DNA from: Gammaproteobacteria bacterium
Lineage (GTDB): Bacteria > Pseudomonadota > Gammaproteobacteria > Steroidobacterales > Steroidobacteraceae
Length of the DNA: 51,054 nucleotides
Direction of reading: 5' to 3'
Assembly: GCA_009926865.1 (NCBI GenBank)
Contig: RFOD01000015.1
Location: 1 to 51,054, forward strand
The notes beneath the pieces were generated by a model that saw nothing but the letters and a program-made list of their open reading frames with translations, had not been told where the DNA came from and searched no databases. Of this stretch, positions 1 through 8,215 are shown piece by piece. Each line of letters begins with the position of its first letter. Positions within the stretch are counted from its first letter, which is position 1. Position numbers and translations under genes: made by a program.

Positions 1-1311
1 GCCAATGAAGTCACGGTCGTTGACACCAACCACGCGTTGCTGCGCGATCTTCAAGATCGTCTCGATATCCGCACCGTCGTTGGCAACGCGGCATACCCGA
101 GTGTGCTCAAATCTGCAGGTGTCGCCTCCGCCGATATTCTCGTCGCGCTGACGAGTTCGGATGAGGTCAATATGATGGCCTGCGAGGTGGCGTATACCTT
201 GTATCGCACACCCACCAAAATCGCCCGAATCCGCTCGGCGGAATATACCGCTCATCCCAAGCTCTTCAGCGAAGAGGCGCTTTCAGTCGATGTGTGGATC
301 AGCCCCGAGCAATTGGTGACTCAATACGTTGAGCGCTTGATCCGATATCCCGGCGCGCTGCAGGTTCTCGATTTTGCCGGGGGCAAGGTCCGGCTCGTTG
401 GCTTGAGTGCGCGTCGTGGTGGATTGTTGGTCGGCCACGCGCTACGCGACTTGCGCACGCATATCCCGAATACGGAAGCACGAGTCGTCGCGATTTATCG
501 CAACGGTCGTAGTCTTCGGCCCGAGGGCGATACCGTTATTGAGGATGGCGACGAAGTATTCTTTCTCGCCCCCAAAGATGATATTCGCCGATTCATGGCG
601 GAAATCCGGCGGGAAGATCAACCCGTGCGTCGAGTCGTCATCGCGGGTGGTGGACATATCGGTTACTCGCTCGCCAAGGCGCTCGAGAGTAATAACCAAG
701 TCAAACTTATCGAACGTGACGGCAAACGAGCTCGACAGATATCTGAGCGCTTCGAAAGTACGATCGTGCTCGAAGGCGATGCAGCCGATGAAGAACTATT
801 GATCGAAGAAAATATCGATAGCTGTGATGTATTTGTCGCGCTGACGAACTCTGAAGAGGCAAATATCCTCTCGGCGATGCTAGCGAAACGCCTCGGTGCA
901 GCCAAAGTCATGGCACTTATTAATCGCCCGGCTTATGCCGAGCTGATGGAACACACCAGTATCGATGTTGCCATCTCGCCGCAAACGATCACGATCGGTT
1001 CTTTGTTAACGCATGTGCGTCGGGGCGATGTGGTACAGGTTCACTCGCTGCGACGCGGTGCCGCCGAAGCGCTTGAGGCTATTATCCACGGTGACGAACG
1101 TAGTTCGCGCGTTGTCGGTCATCGGGTCGAAGAAATCGTACTTCCAGAGAGTGCGCGTATTGGTTGTATTGTTCGCGGCGACGAAGTCATCATGGCCCAC
1201 CATGACACCGTGATTCAGGCTGATGACCATGTGGTGTTGTTCATCACTGATCGCCGACATGTCGACCAGGTTGAAAAACTTTTCCTTGGCGTCACCGCTG
1301 GTCGACGTTAA
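1..1311 (+). CDS. trkA: Trk potassium uptake system peripheral protein TrkA (5' end outside window)
   Basis: TrkA is the cytoplasmic NAD(H)/nucleotide-binding subunit that gates the TrkH potassium channel. The reading frame is open from base 1 and already encodes the second strand of the first Rossmann fold (VTVVDTNHALLRDLQD), so about 22 N-terminal residues, including the first GxGxxG loop, lie outside the window. The visible 436 residues contain the rest of RCK-N1, a TrkA-C domain ending near EDGDEVFFLAPKDD, a second Rossmann fold starting VVIAGGGHIGYSLAKAL, and a second TrkA-C domain near the C-terminus (IQADDHVVLFITD). This two-fold duplicated architecture and length match E. coli TrkA. 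The TTG at 37 is internal and is not the start. trkH follows after 18 bases, presumably in the same operon. Confidence 0.96.
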   Translation, partial: ANEVTVVDTNHALLRDLQDRLDIRTVVGNAAYPSVLKSAGVASADILVALTSSDEVNMMACEVAYTLYRTPTKIARIRSAEYTAHPKLFSEEALSVDVWISPEQLVTQYVERLIRYPGALQVLDFAGGKVRLVGLSARRGGLLVGHALRDLRTHIPNTEARVVAIYRNGRSLRPEGDTVIEDGDEVFFLAPKDDIRRFMAEIRREDQPVRRVVIAGGGHIGYSLAKALESNNQVKLIERDGKRARQISERFESTIVLEGDAADEELLIEENIDSCDVFVALTNSEEANILSAMLAKRLGAAKVMALINRPAYAELMEHTSIDVAISPQTITIGSLLTHVRRGDVVQVHSLRRGAAEALEAIIHGDERSSRVVGHRVEEIVLPESARIGCIVRGDEVIMAHHDTVIQADDHVVLFITDRRHVDQVEKLFLGVTAGRR

Positions 1312-1329
1312 GTGATATAGGCCACCGGC

Positions 1330-2778
1330 ATGCTTGCGGTCGCACATCTACTCGGTTTGATGATGGCGCTCTTTGCCGTCACTTTCATTATGCCGATCAT
1401 CTGCTCACTCATCATGGGCGATGGTCTGGTTATGCAATTCTTATTGGCTGCCGGTATCAACGTCGTACTCGGTATGGGCATCGCAGGTGCAACCTGGAAA
1501 CATAAACGAGATCTGAAGCCCCGCGACGGCTTCATGCTCGTGACACTCGCTTGGGTAATGATGTCGCTATCGGGAGCAATCCCACTCGCAATCGCCTTAC
1601 CTGAATACAGCTTTACGGATATTTACTTTGAAGCGGTTTCCGGACTCACCACTACTGGCGCAACGGTGCTCTCGGGTCTTGGAGATTTACCGCCCTCGAT
1701 CAACTTTTGGCGTCACACCCTACACTGGTTTGGTGGCATGGGTATCATTGTGCTGGCCATCGCCGTACTCCCATTGCTCGGTGTAGGCGGCATGCAGCTT
1801 TACAAAGCCGAGGCACCCGGTGCCGTCAAAGACGAAAAACTGACGCCGCGCATCACTCAAACCGCCAAAATGATCTGGCTGATCTACGGTGGATTTACCA
1901 TCATCGGCATTCTGGCCCTGAAGCTAGCGGGGATGAATTGGTTTGACGCCATTTGTCACGCCTTTTCCGCAGTCGCGCTCGGTGGCTTCTCCACCCAAGA
2001 TGCCAGTATTGGTCACTTTAATTCGCTGGCTGTTGAGTTGGTGATGGTAGGCCTGATGCTTGCCTCCGTCGTGAATTACTCGCGTCACTTTCTAGCAGTA
2101 CGTGCAATGAGCCTCCGCGGCTATCGATCCGATGCCGAAGCACGCAGCATTTTTTTAATACTGGCTGTAAGTGTGCTTGCAGTCGCCCTTTTACTATGGG
2201 TTGAAGGTACTTATTCTTATTTTGGTGACGCACTACGATTTGCGCTCTTCAATGTCATATCGGTCGCTACCACCGCAGGCTTTGGTACCGCAGCTTACGA
2301 TAGCTGGCCAATCTTTGCACCTGTATGGATGATCTTTCTATCTTGTATTCTTTGTAGTACGGGCTCAACCGGCGGCGGAATCAAGATGTTCCGAACACTA
2401 CTCCTGGCGCGCCAAGCACAGAGAGAAATGAAATTATTGATTCATCCCTCGGCTATCATCCCAGTTCGTATCAGCGGCCAAGTTATACAAGAACGAATTG
2501 CCGCTTCGGTATTAGCTTTCATTTTTTTGTATTTTCAAACGATCGCGGTACTCACGTTTCTGATGTTACTAACTGGACTAGATCTGGTGACATCGTTTAC
2601 CTCGATTGTCGCCTGCGTTAATAACTTAGGTCCCGCACTTGGGCCGACAGGGCCAACGGGTAACTACGCGGTACTGACGGATGTACAAAGCTGGATCTGT
2701 ATCGTGGCAATGATTTTAGGTCGGCTCGAGATTTTCAGTGTACTGGTGCTTTTCACGGCAGCTTTTTGGCGTAAGTAA
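1330..2778 (+). CDS. trkH: Trk potassium uptake system membrane subunit TrkH
   Basis: This is the potassium-translocating inner-membrane subunit that works with TrkA. The 482-residue length equals the family norm. The four repeated membrane-pore-membrane units can be recognised from their filter loops: SGLTTTGATVL, SAVALGGFST, ISVATTAGFGT and the last one around ACVNNLGPALGP. The loop STGSTGGGIKM, characteristic of TrkH/TrkG, sits before the last third. The ATG start is 18 bases after the trkA stop and no strong Shine-Dalgarno is visible, which suggests translational coupling to trkA. Its stop lies only 9 bases from the stop of the convergent esterase-like gene, leaving no room for a terminator between them. 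Confidence 0.96.
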   Translation: MLAVAHLLGLMMALFAVTFIMPIICSLIMGDGLVMQFLLAAGINVVLGMGIAGATWKHKRDLKPRDGFMLVTLAWVMMSLSGAIPLAIALPEYSFTDIYFEAVSGLTTTGATVLSGLGDLPPSINFWRHTLHWFGGMGIIVLAIAVLPLLGVGGMQLYKAEAPGAVKDEKLTPRITQTAKMIWLIYGGFTIIGILALKLAGMNWFDAICHAFSAVALGGFSTQDASIGHFNSLAVELVMVGLMLASVVNYSRHFLAVRAMSLRGYRSDAEARSIFLILAVSVLAVALLLWVEGTYSYFGDALRFALFNVISVATTAGFGTAAYDSWPIFAPVWMIFLSCILCSTGSTGGGIKMFRTLLLARQAQREMKLLIHPSAIIPVRISGQVIQERIAASVLAFIFLYFQTIAVLTFLMLLTGLDLVTSFTSIVACVNNLGPALGPTGPTGNYAVLTDVQSWICIVAMILGRLEIFSVLVLFTAAFWRK

Positions 2779-2787
2779 CGCCGTCGA

Positions 2788-4512
2788 TCAATAGCGCCAG
2801 GCTTGTGCCGAAGCGCCCTCGGGCGCGTGCTTAAGCAGTCGTTCAAGCGCCCAGGGTAAGATGTCCTGTAAATGCCGCTGGCGGGCTGCCTCAACCGATA
2901 AATCATGACGTCCCGTCCAACAGGCTGACGTGTCGCGGCCATAATCAACGGATAGTTCCAATTCTGGGTATTGCTGCCTAATCGATGCTTCAAAGCTACG
3001 AACGGCGTTATCCATAAAATATTCGTCTCGATCACCGATTCGGATACGTAGCTTGCCGCGCAGCGGTTCAATGGACGCCGGTGGTAGCCGATGAACAAGT
3101 CCGAGCAGGTCATGCTCCTGGTACCAGTGCTCCGCCACATCGCCATCGATTGCACCACTTGCTCGATGCCAAATGCGTTGCGGGTAACCATCTTGATCAA
3201 CCGGTGAAAATGCAGCTTCCCAGCGATCCCAAATTTCTTGGGATCGGGATTGATCGGCTAACGCTTTTTCCCATTGCATGACATCGGCTAGCAACGCAGT
3301 CGCGCGACCTGTCTTTGTTCGTCGTGCGGGGCGCGGTACCTGCAAGTGAGGTCCAATATCAAACAGCGCGTTATCGTCCTGCTGTAAATTCACTGCACCA
3401 AAGTGCCGAAAATCAATGGCGTCAGGGCAAGCCGCGAAGGCACCGTTAAAGTCTTGGGGATGACGGATCTGCCACGCTAAGGCACTCCAAGCACCCTCGC
3501 GCACGCCAAAGATAAAGCGAGCCCAGCCGCCCTGTAGTACACGAAACTCTTTTTCGATCGCCGGTAATAGCTCATATCGGATTGCATCCGCATAAGGCCC
3601 AGAATTCAAAGAATTAATTACCATAGAACTCTCGCCATAAGGCGTCGGATGCTGTAAATCAGCGATAATCATGCGAGGCGTATTAGACGCCTGCCAATAT
3701 TGAAAATTCTCCCAACCTGCTTGTTGGGCTTTCCATTCCCCACTCGTGATTGAAAGACCCTCATCGGGTGGTGCCTCGCGCCAATCCGGCGGGCGACGCG
3801 GCAAACCTGAGAGGCGAACGACCAAGGGATAATGCACCTTAGAGTGCTCTGCATAGCCAGCAGGTAATGTAATGAGTGCACCTAGAAAAATATCTCGGCC
3901 CCAAAAAGCCGATAAGCGCTCACTACGAATACGCAGCGAGCGGATCCAAGGTGTATCTGCCGCGGTCGCCGAGTGGGCGATTGGATTATTCATCACGAGC
4001 GTCCCAGGGACCTGCTGACCATCCCAGTGAACGATCTCGGCAGTGGACCGCCAGCGATGCGGCGTACGGGTGGGCGACGCGCGGTCAGGCGGCTCGAGCG
4101 GTTCGATCGCAGGTAAATAGAGCTCATGCCCATCCGCTCGACGATAGGATAGATAGGGCTCAAAACTCGCTTGAACTCGATATGTACCACGCGGCAGATC
4201 GGCGAGACGCGCGTACGGGAACCCAGAATCGAAAAGAGATATCTGCTGTAAGGTACCCGGCCGCCAACTCGATATGTTGTGGCCAAAGAATGCGATCGCA
4301 TCGGTCGTCGGAGTGAGTAAGCGCCGTACGTCATCGTCCGGCGCAACGGTGACCGGCGCAAACATAATCAATAAACGGCCACTGGCGGGGGCTTGCGATT
4401 GCGCAGCGGGCCACTGTACCGAGAGGACGAGGTCGCGCGCAGCGGCTGTTGAAATGGACCACAGCGCCGTGAGTAAGCATTGAGCAATAATAAGACGAGG
4501 CAACGCACACAT
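2788..4512 (-). CDS. Secreted alpha/beta-hydrolase (esterase-like) protein without the nucleophile serine
   Basis: The 574-residue product begins with a hydrophobic signal-like segment (LIIAQCLLTALWSISTAAA) ending in an AxA-type cleavage site, so it is probably periplasmic. The middle resembles the putative-esterase/enterochelin-esterase-like family: a domain of about 200 residues with YPLVVRLSG, then a nucleophile-elbow region IFGVREGAWSALAWQIRHP followed by CPDAIDFRHF. In active relatives the elbow is GxSxG with serine in the middle; here it reads G-V-R-E-G with arginine (codon CGC), so the usual catalytic serine is absent. It lies 86 bases downstream of natB on the same strand, in what looks like an operon with the ABC exporter and the S33 peptidase. 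The substrate is unknown. It may be a binding protein or pseudoenzyme, or use other residues. Confidence 0.7.
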   Translation of the reverse strand: MCALPRLIIAQCLLTALWSISTAAARDLVLSVQWPAAQSQAPASGRLLIMFAPVTVAPDDDVRRLLTPTTDAIAFFGHNISSWRPGTLQQISLFDSGFPYARLADLPRGTYRVQASFEPYLSYRRADGHELYLPAIEPLEPPDRASPTRTPHRWRSTAEIVHWDGQQVPGTLVMNNPIAHSATAADTPWIRSLRIRSERLSAFWGRDIFLGALITLPAGYAEHSKVHYPLVVRLSGLPRRPPDWREAPPDEGLSITSGEWKAQQAGWENFQYWQASNTPRMIIADLQHPTPYGESSMVINSLNSGPYADAIRYELLPAIEKEFRVLQGGWARFIFGVREGAWSALAWQIRHPQDFNGAFAACPDAIDFRHFGAVNLQQDDNALFDIGPHLQVPRPARRTKTGRATALLADVMQWEKALADQSRSQEIWDRWEAAFSPVDQDGYPQRIWHRASGAIDGDVAEHWYQEHDLLGLVHRLPPASIEPLRGKLRIRIGDRDEYFMDNAVRSFEASIRQQYPELELSVDYGRDTSACWTGRHDLSVEAARQRHLQDILPWALERLLKHAPEGASAQAWRY

Positions 4513-4598
4513 GCGGCCAAGCCTAACGCTTACTCGATGCGCTACTCAGTAGCCAATCGTCTGCAATCCACCGGTTTTGGTAGGTGACCCTCGGCGAC

Positions 4599-5780
4599 TC
4601 AACCCAAAATCGCCTCTCGCTCGTAAAGTCGACCAGCTACCCAAGCCAAAATCATGCCTATCGTTAATGACACACTCGCTGAGATGAGGACATTAAGAAT
4701 ACTTGGCGTCTCACCCCGTAGAACCTGGGTTAACAGAAAATGCTGACTCAGTGAAGGCACCATATATAGCCAAGCCGTCGGCGTCAGCCCAAGTACCCCT
4801 ATAAATGCCAGGGGTAGGGTTGGGACACTGATGACCATGCCGAGATAACTTTGAGCCTCACGAAAGCTACGGGTAAACGATGCGACGACCGTCATCAGCG
4901 AAGCGCCAAATAAAATCAAAGGTGACACAAATAGCACTATCAATAGGGCGGAAACCGGGCCAAGCGCGATGCTCATACCAAATTCTTCCAGTCTGATAAA
5001 TTGTAAAGTCACCGTACAGGCTGCGACAGTCAGGCTGACGGCGATCAACATATAAGCACTGGTCGCTAAGATCTTGCCGTAGATCAGATACGATCGTGGC
5101 AACGGCATGGTCAGTAACGCTTCGAGAGAGCCCCGCTCGCGTTCCCCTGCCGTGGAATCAATGGCGAGATACATCCCTCCCATCAGCATGGCAAAGATCA
5201 CCAGGTAACTGAGAATCCCCAGCATCAATGCTGCGCGGCTCGCGGGGGTCGACACGTCCACGGGCTGCACCACAATCGGTGCGAGCAATAGAGGATCAAC
5301 ACCTCGTACCAAGAGACGGGTTTGGCCGAGCTCGGTCCCGTAGCGCTCAAGTACTCCACGTACGCGCTCCGCCTCCTTGAAGCCGCCAAACCGATCTGAG
5401 GCGTCAACAAAAAGCTGTAATGGTGCCGGCGCTGCGTTTGCGAAACGCGTGGCGAAGTGCTCAGGCACGCGCAGTACGGTTGCATGCTCGCGCTCACGTA
5501 CCGCGCGACGAGCTTGCACCTCATCGAGCTCGACGGGCTTAATCGTGATATCGCGCGACTCGAGTAAACCCATCAACTGAGGTGCATACTGTGAACCCAC
5601 GACCGCCAAAGTCATAGGCTCATCAAGACTATCGCCACCCCTAGAGGTCGAAATCTGCAATAGCGCGGCCAACATGATCGGCCCGAGCACTGGACCGAAG
5701 ACCAACGCAGCCATAATGGTACGTCGGTCCCGTAGGTTTTCTAAAAATTCTTTGGCAAAGACCAGAAATATGCTTCGCAT
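4599..5780 (-). CDS. natB: ABC-2 type exporter permease, NatB-like
   Basis: This is the membrane subunit of an ABC exporter. The 393-residue layout fits the NatB/ABC-2 permease family: one N-terminal transmembrane helix (TIMAALVFGPVLGPIMLAALL), a large extracytoplasmic domain of about 150 residues, then five or six C-terminal helices (for example AALMLGILSYLVIFAMLMGG and VSALLIVLFVSPLILFGASL). The conserved cytoplasmic loop STAGERERGSLEALLTMPLPR, typical of these permeases, is present at about residue 210. Its start codon abuts the natA stop within a shared base, so the two subunits are translationally coupled. In Bacillus NatAB exports sodium; the substrate here cannot be read from sequence. 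Confidence 0.82.
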   Translation of the reverse strand: MRSIFLVFAKEFLENLRDRRTIMAALVFGPVLGPIMLAALLQISTSRGGDSLDEPMTLAVVGSQYAPQLMGLLESRDITIKPVELDEVQARRAVREREHATVLRVPEHFATRFANAAPAPLQLFVDASDRFGGFKEAERVRGVLERYGTELGQTRLLVRGVDPLLLAPIVVQPVDVSTPASRAALMLGILSYLVIFAMLMGGMYLAIDSTAGERERGSLEALLTMPLPRSYLIYGKILATSAYMLIAVSLTVAACTVTLQFIRLEEFGMSIALGPVSALLIVLFVSPLILFGASLMTVVASFTRSFREAQSYLGMVISVPTLPLAFIGVLGLTPTAWLYMVPSLSQHFLLTQVLRGETPSILNVLISASVSLTIGMILAWVAGRLYEREAILG

Positions 5781-6511
5781 CAGTTGATTCCCTCTGCTGA
5801 GCCAATCAACTTCACAAAGGCGTCTTCCAAGTTAGGTTCCGCTGACTGTGCGCGAAGCTCCTCGATCGTGCCTTGAGCCACCACACGACCATGGGCAATC
5901 ACCACGACCCGATCACATAGCATCGCGACTTCCTGCATGACATGACTCGAGAAAAGAATGCAGTGCCCACTCTGACGCAACGCAGAAAGTAACTCTCTTA
6001 AAGCGCGTACCGCCATGACATCAAGACCATTTGTTGGCTCATCTAAAATAAGATTTTTAGGTGCGTGAACCAGTGCGCGAGCCAAGGCGGTTTTTAATCT
6101 TTGTCCTTGAGAAAATCCTTTTGCTCTTCGATCCATGATGTCGTGCATGTCCAGTAAGGATTGCAACTCATCACAGCGCCGATCTGTCTGCGGTCGAGAC
6201 ATACCATGTAGCACCGCAAAGTAACGGATATTTTCTCGTGCGGTCAGATGAGGATAGAGCCCACTGGCATGAGAGAGCACACCAATACGCCGTCGTGCTT
6301 CGATGGGATCCTTGGCAATATCGACATCGTCGATCAAGATTCGACCATCGTCCGCTTTGAGCAAACTTGCAATCATTCGTAACGTGGTCGATTTACCCGC
6401 TCCGTTCGGCCCCAATAGACCGGTGATCTCACCATTCTCAGCGGTAAAACTCACCGCGGCGACCGCTTCGACCTCTGCAAAGGACTTGCGTAGATCACTG
6501 ACGCGGATCAT
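5780..6511 (-). CDS. natA: ABC transporter ATP-binding protein, NatA-like
   Basis: This is the cytoplasmic ATPase that pairs with the downstream permease. The 243 residues hold a Walker A GPNGAGKST near residue 35, a Q-loop region, the signature FSQGQ, a Walker B LILDEPTNGLD and the switch histidine in LFSSHVMQEV. Length and the downstream pairing with a permease carrying a large external domain are those of NatA/NatB pairs. Its start overlaps the stop of the upstream peptidase gene by four bases (ATGA type) and its stop overlaps natB by one base, so the three genes are almost certainly one transcript. Confidence 0.88.
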   Translation of the reverse strand: MIRVSDLRKSFAEVEAVAAVSFTAENGEITGLLGPNGAGKSTTLRMIASLLKADDGRILIDDVDIAKDPIEARRRIGVLSHASGLYPHLTARENIRYFAVLHGMSRPQTDRRCDELQSLLDMHDIMDRRAKGFSQGQRLKTALARALVHAPKNLILDEPTNGLDVMAVRALRELLSALRQSGHCILFSSHVMQEVAMLCDRVVVIAHGRVVAQGTIEELRAQSAEPNLEDAFVKLIGSAEGIN

Positions 6512-8106
6512 GGCGCAGGCCCTGCTAGCGATAACCAGAAGGGGGCCAGTCGTTTGCTCTCAAGACAGCGGGTGTCGATCGAAAGACTATCAGTGGTCTC
6601 AAAAAAATCCGCGAGTACGCGATCCATGCAACGGATTCCAAGTTGTCCGTGTCCCTCACCGGGCAAAATCAGATGGCGGGCATTTGCCAGTGTACGGGTG
6701 ACTTTGGCGGCATCCGTAGGGGGAGTGACCGGATCCAGCGTCCCAGATAACAGAAGTGTGGGGATAGGACTCGTCAAAGGTTCATTGAAATCCGTATCCA
6801 CGGGGCCCTTCGGCCAGATACGACAAAGCGGCTGTAAAAAATCGAGCATATCGCGACCGAGGTAGGTGGCCTGCAAAGCTGCGTCATTAATCGTCTTGGG
6901 ATCAATGCGCGACAAATCTTCGCTGCACATAACTGTGTTATGCATTCCACTTGCCAGCGCGCGACTCAAAGATTCCGCGGTGAGTACATATAGAGCCGCA
7001 AGCGACTGATATTGACCATTGATAGCTTGGTTGATAGCTAACGGTAGCAGTGCGGCTTGCTGCGACTGGTAGCTAACGAGGCGTAGCACGAGTTTGAGTT
7101 GAGCTACACCAAACTCGAGCTGTAGGGGCTCTCCCGTTCGTGGATGGGCGAGGCTCAAAAGCTCAGCTCGCTGGGTCAATTTTTTCAGAAGCAGGCGCGT
7201 TTGCGACCCGATATCAGGAAAAGCCGAATCGCAATCAGGATCCAGTCGACAGCGCTCAAAGATACCATCGAGTGCCGCTTGTGCATGCAGTGCCAACTCG
7301 GGTCCCAGTATCGTCTCAGGTGCCACGACGCCATCCAAGACCATGCTACGTACGCGCTCTGGGTAACGACGAGCAAAATGTTGTGCAACTCGCGTGCCGT
7401 ACGAGACAGCATAGATATTGAAGGTCTCGTAGCCTAAAAGTGCACGCACCGCTTCTAGGTCGCGGACGGCATGACTCGTGGTGTAGGCACTCAAATCATG
7501 CTCAAGAGCGAGTGCATCACGGCACTGCTCACTTTGGTCCAGAAACCGTGTGAGCTCCTGCTCCATCGATAAACCGGCGAGCTCGTCCAACTCATCGGCC
7601 GCGCAACGTAAAGGTGTTGAGCGACCGGTCCCACGCTGATCAAGTAATAAAATGTCACGGGTGCGACCGATGCGGGCAAAGACACTTGCCACGTGCGTAT
7701 ACATCGATTGGGCATCCCCGCCGGGGCCGCCGGCAAGCAGCACAATCGGATCGGAATGCTCTCGTCGACTGACAGCTGGCAACCTCACCAGCGAGAGACG
7801 AATTCGTCGAGGAGCTCCCACTCGTTCAGCGAGCTCAATCTCCAGACACTCTGCCGCAAAACTTTGAATTTCATCGACATGTGTCAGTTGGCAGGGCACA
7901 AAATCGCCGACAGCGCGAGCCTGCCGCTGCGTAGCCGTGCCGAGCCCCTCTACACTGAGCGTCGCCGAGCGAGAGACTTCGGGGTCGCTAGCGGCGAGGG
8001 TATGCGTCGGTACGCCAATAGAGACCAGCATCGCACCGAACACTTTCAACCATCGCCGAGAACTATGAGTGGTCACGGGCTGTTTTAGCCCCAGCAATCG
8101 CAACAT
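6508..8106 (-). CDS. S33-family alpha/beta-hydrolase (TAP-like/proline iminopeptidase-like), exported
   Basis: This is a probable aminopeptidase or peptide/ester hydrolase of the S33 type. After a hydrophobic N-terminal stretch (FGAMLVSIGVPTHTLAASD) that looks like a signal peptide or anchor, the mature part shows the oxyanion region VLLAGGPGG, the strand-turn DILLLDQRGTGRS, the nucleophile elbow AVSYGTR with the catalytic serine, a helical cap, the acid loop LLLSGTLDPVTPP with its aspartate, and the base region LPGEGHGQLG with its histidine. The whole triad is therefore present. The 532-residue length suits the TAP-like branch with the C-terminal extension. It is the first gene of the peptidase-natA-natB operon and is divergent from mnmG, with about 110 bases between the coding regions. 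Confidence 0.84.
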   Translation of the reverse strand: MLRLLGLKQPVTTHSSRRWLKVFGAMLVSIGVPTHTLAASDPEVSRSATLSVEGLGTATQRQARAVGDFVPCQLTHVDEIQSFAAECLEIELAERVGAPRRIRLSLVRLPAVSRREHSDPIVLLAGGPGGDAQSMYTHVASVFARIGRTRDILLLDQRGTGRSTPLRCAADELDELAGLSMEQELTRFLDQSEQCRDALALEHDLSAYTTSHAVRDLEAVRALLGYETFNIYAVSYGTRVAQHFARRYPERVRSMVLDGVVAPETILGPELALHAQAALDGIFERCRLDPDCDSAFPDIGSQTRLLLKKLTQRAELLSLAHPRTGEPLQLEFGVAQLKLVLRLVSYQSQQAALLPLAINQAINGQYQSLAALYVLTAESLSRALASGMHNTVMCSEDLSRIDPKTINDAALQATYLGRDMLDFLQPLCRIWPKGPVDTDFNEPLTSPIPTLLLSGTLDPVTPPTDAAKVTRTLANARHLILPGEGHGQLGIRCMDRVLADFFETTDSLSIDTRCLESKRLAPFWLSLAGPAP

Positions 8107-8178
8107 CCACTCACGTTAGAGCATGAATGCCTCGCGTCAAGTGCGTTCCAAGTCTAAACATGGGATGTCAGGGGGGTG

Positions 8179-8207
8179 TTGGGGTATGACGAGTCGGGCG
8201 CTAGAAT
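8179..8207 (+). promoter_or_regulatory. Predicted sigma70 promoter of mnmG
   Basis: A -35 TTGGGG at 8179-8184 and a -10 TAGAAT at 8202-8207 are separated by exactly 17 bases. The predicted start of transcription, about seven bases after the -10, falls at roughly 8214-8216, which is the ATG of mnmG. The assignment is by eye; other weak -10-like sequences exist nearby. Confidence 0.5.
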
Positions 8208-8215
8208 CCGCGCCA

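Noticed and set aside
2664-3200. 178-residue frame antisense to the esterase-like gene
   Set aside because: No family motif, and it overlaps well-supported genes on the other strand; treated as a shadow frame.
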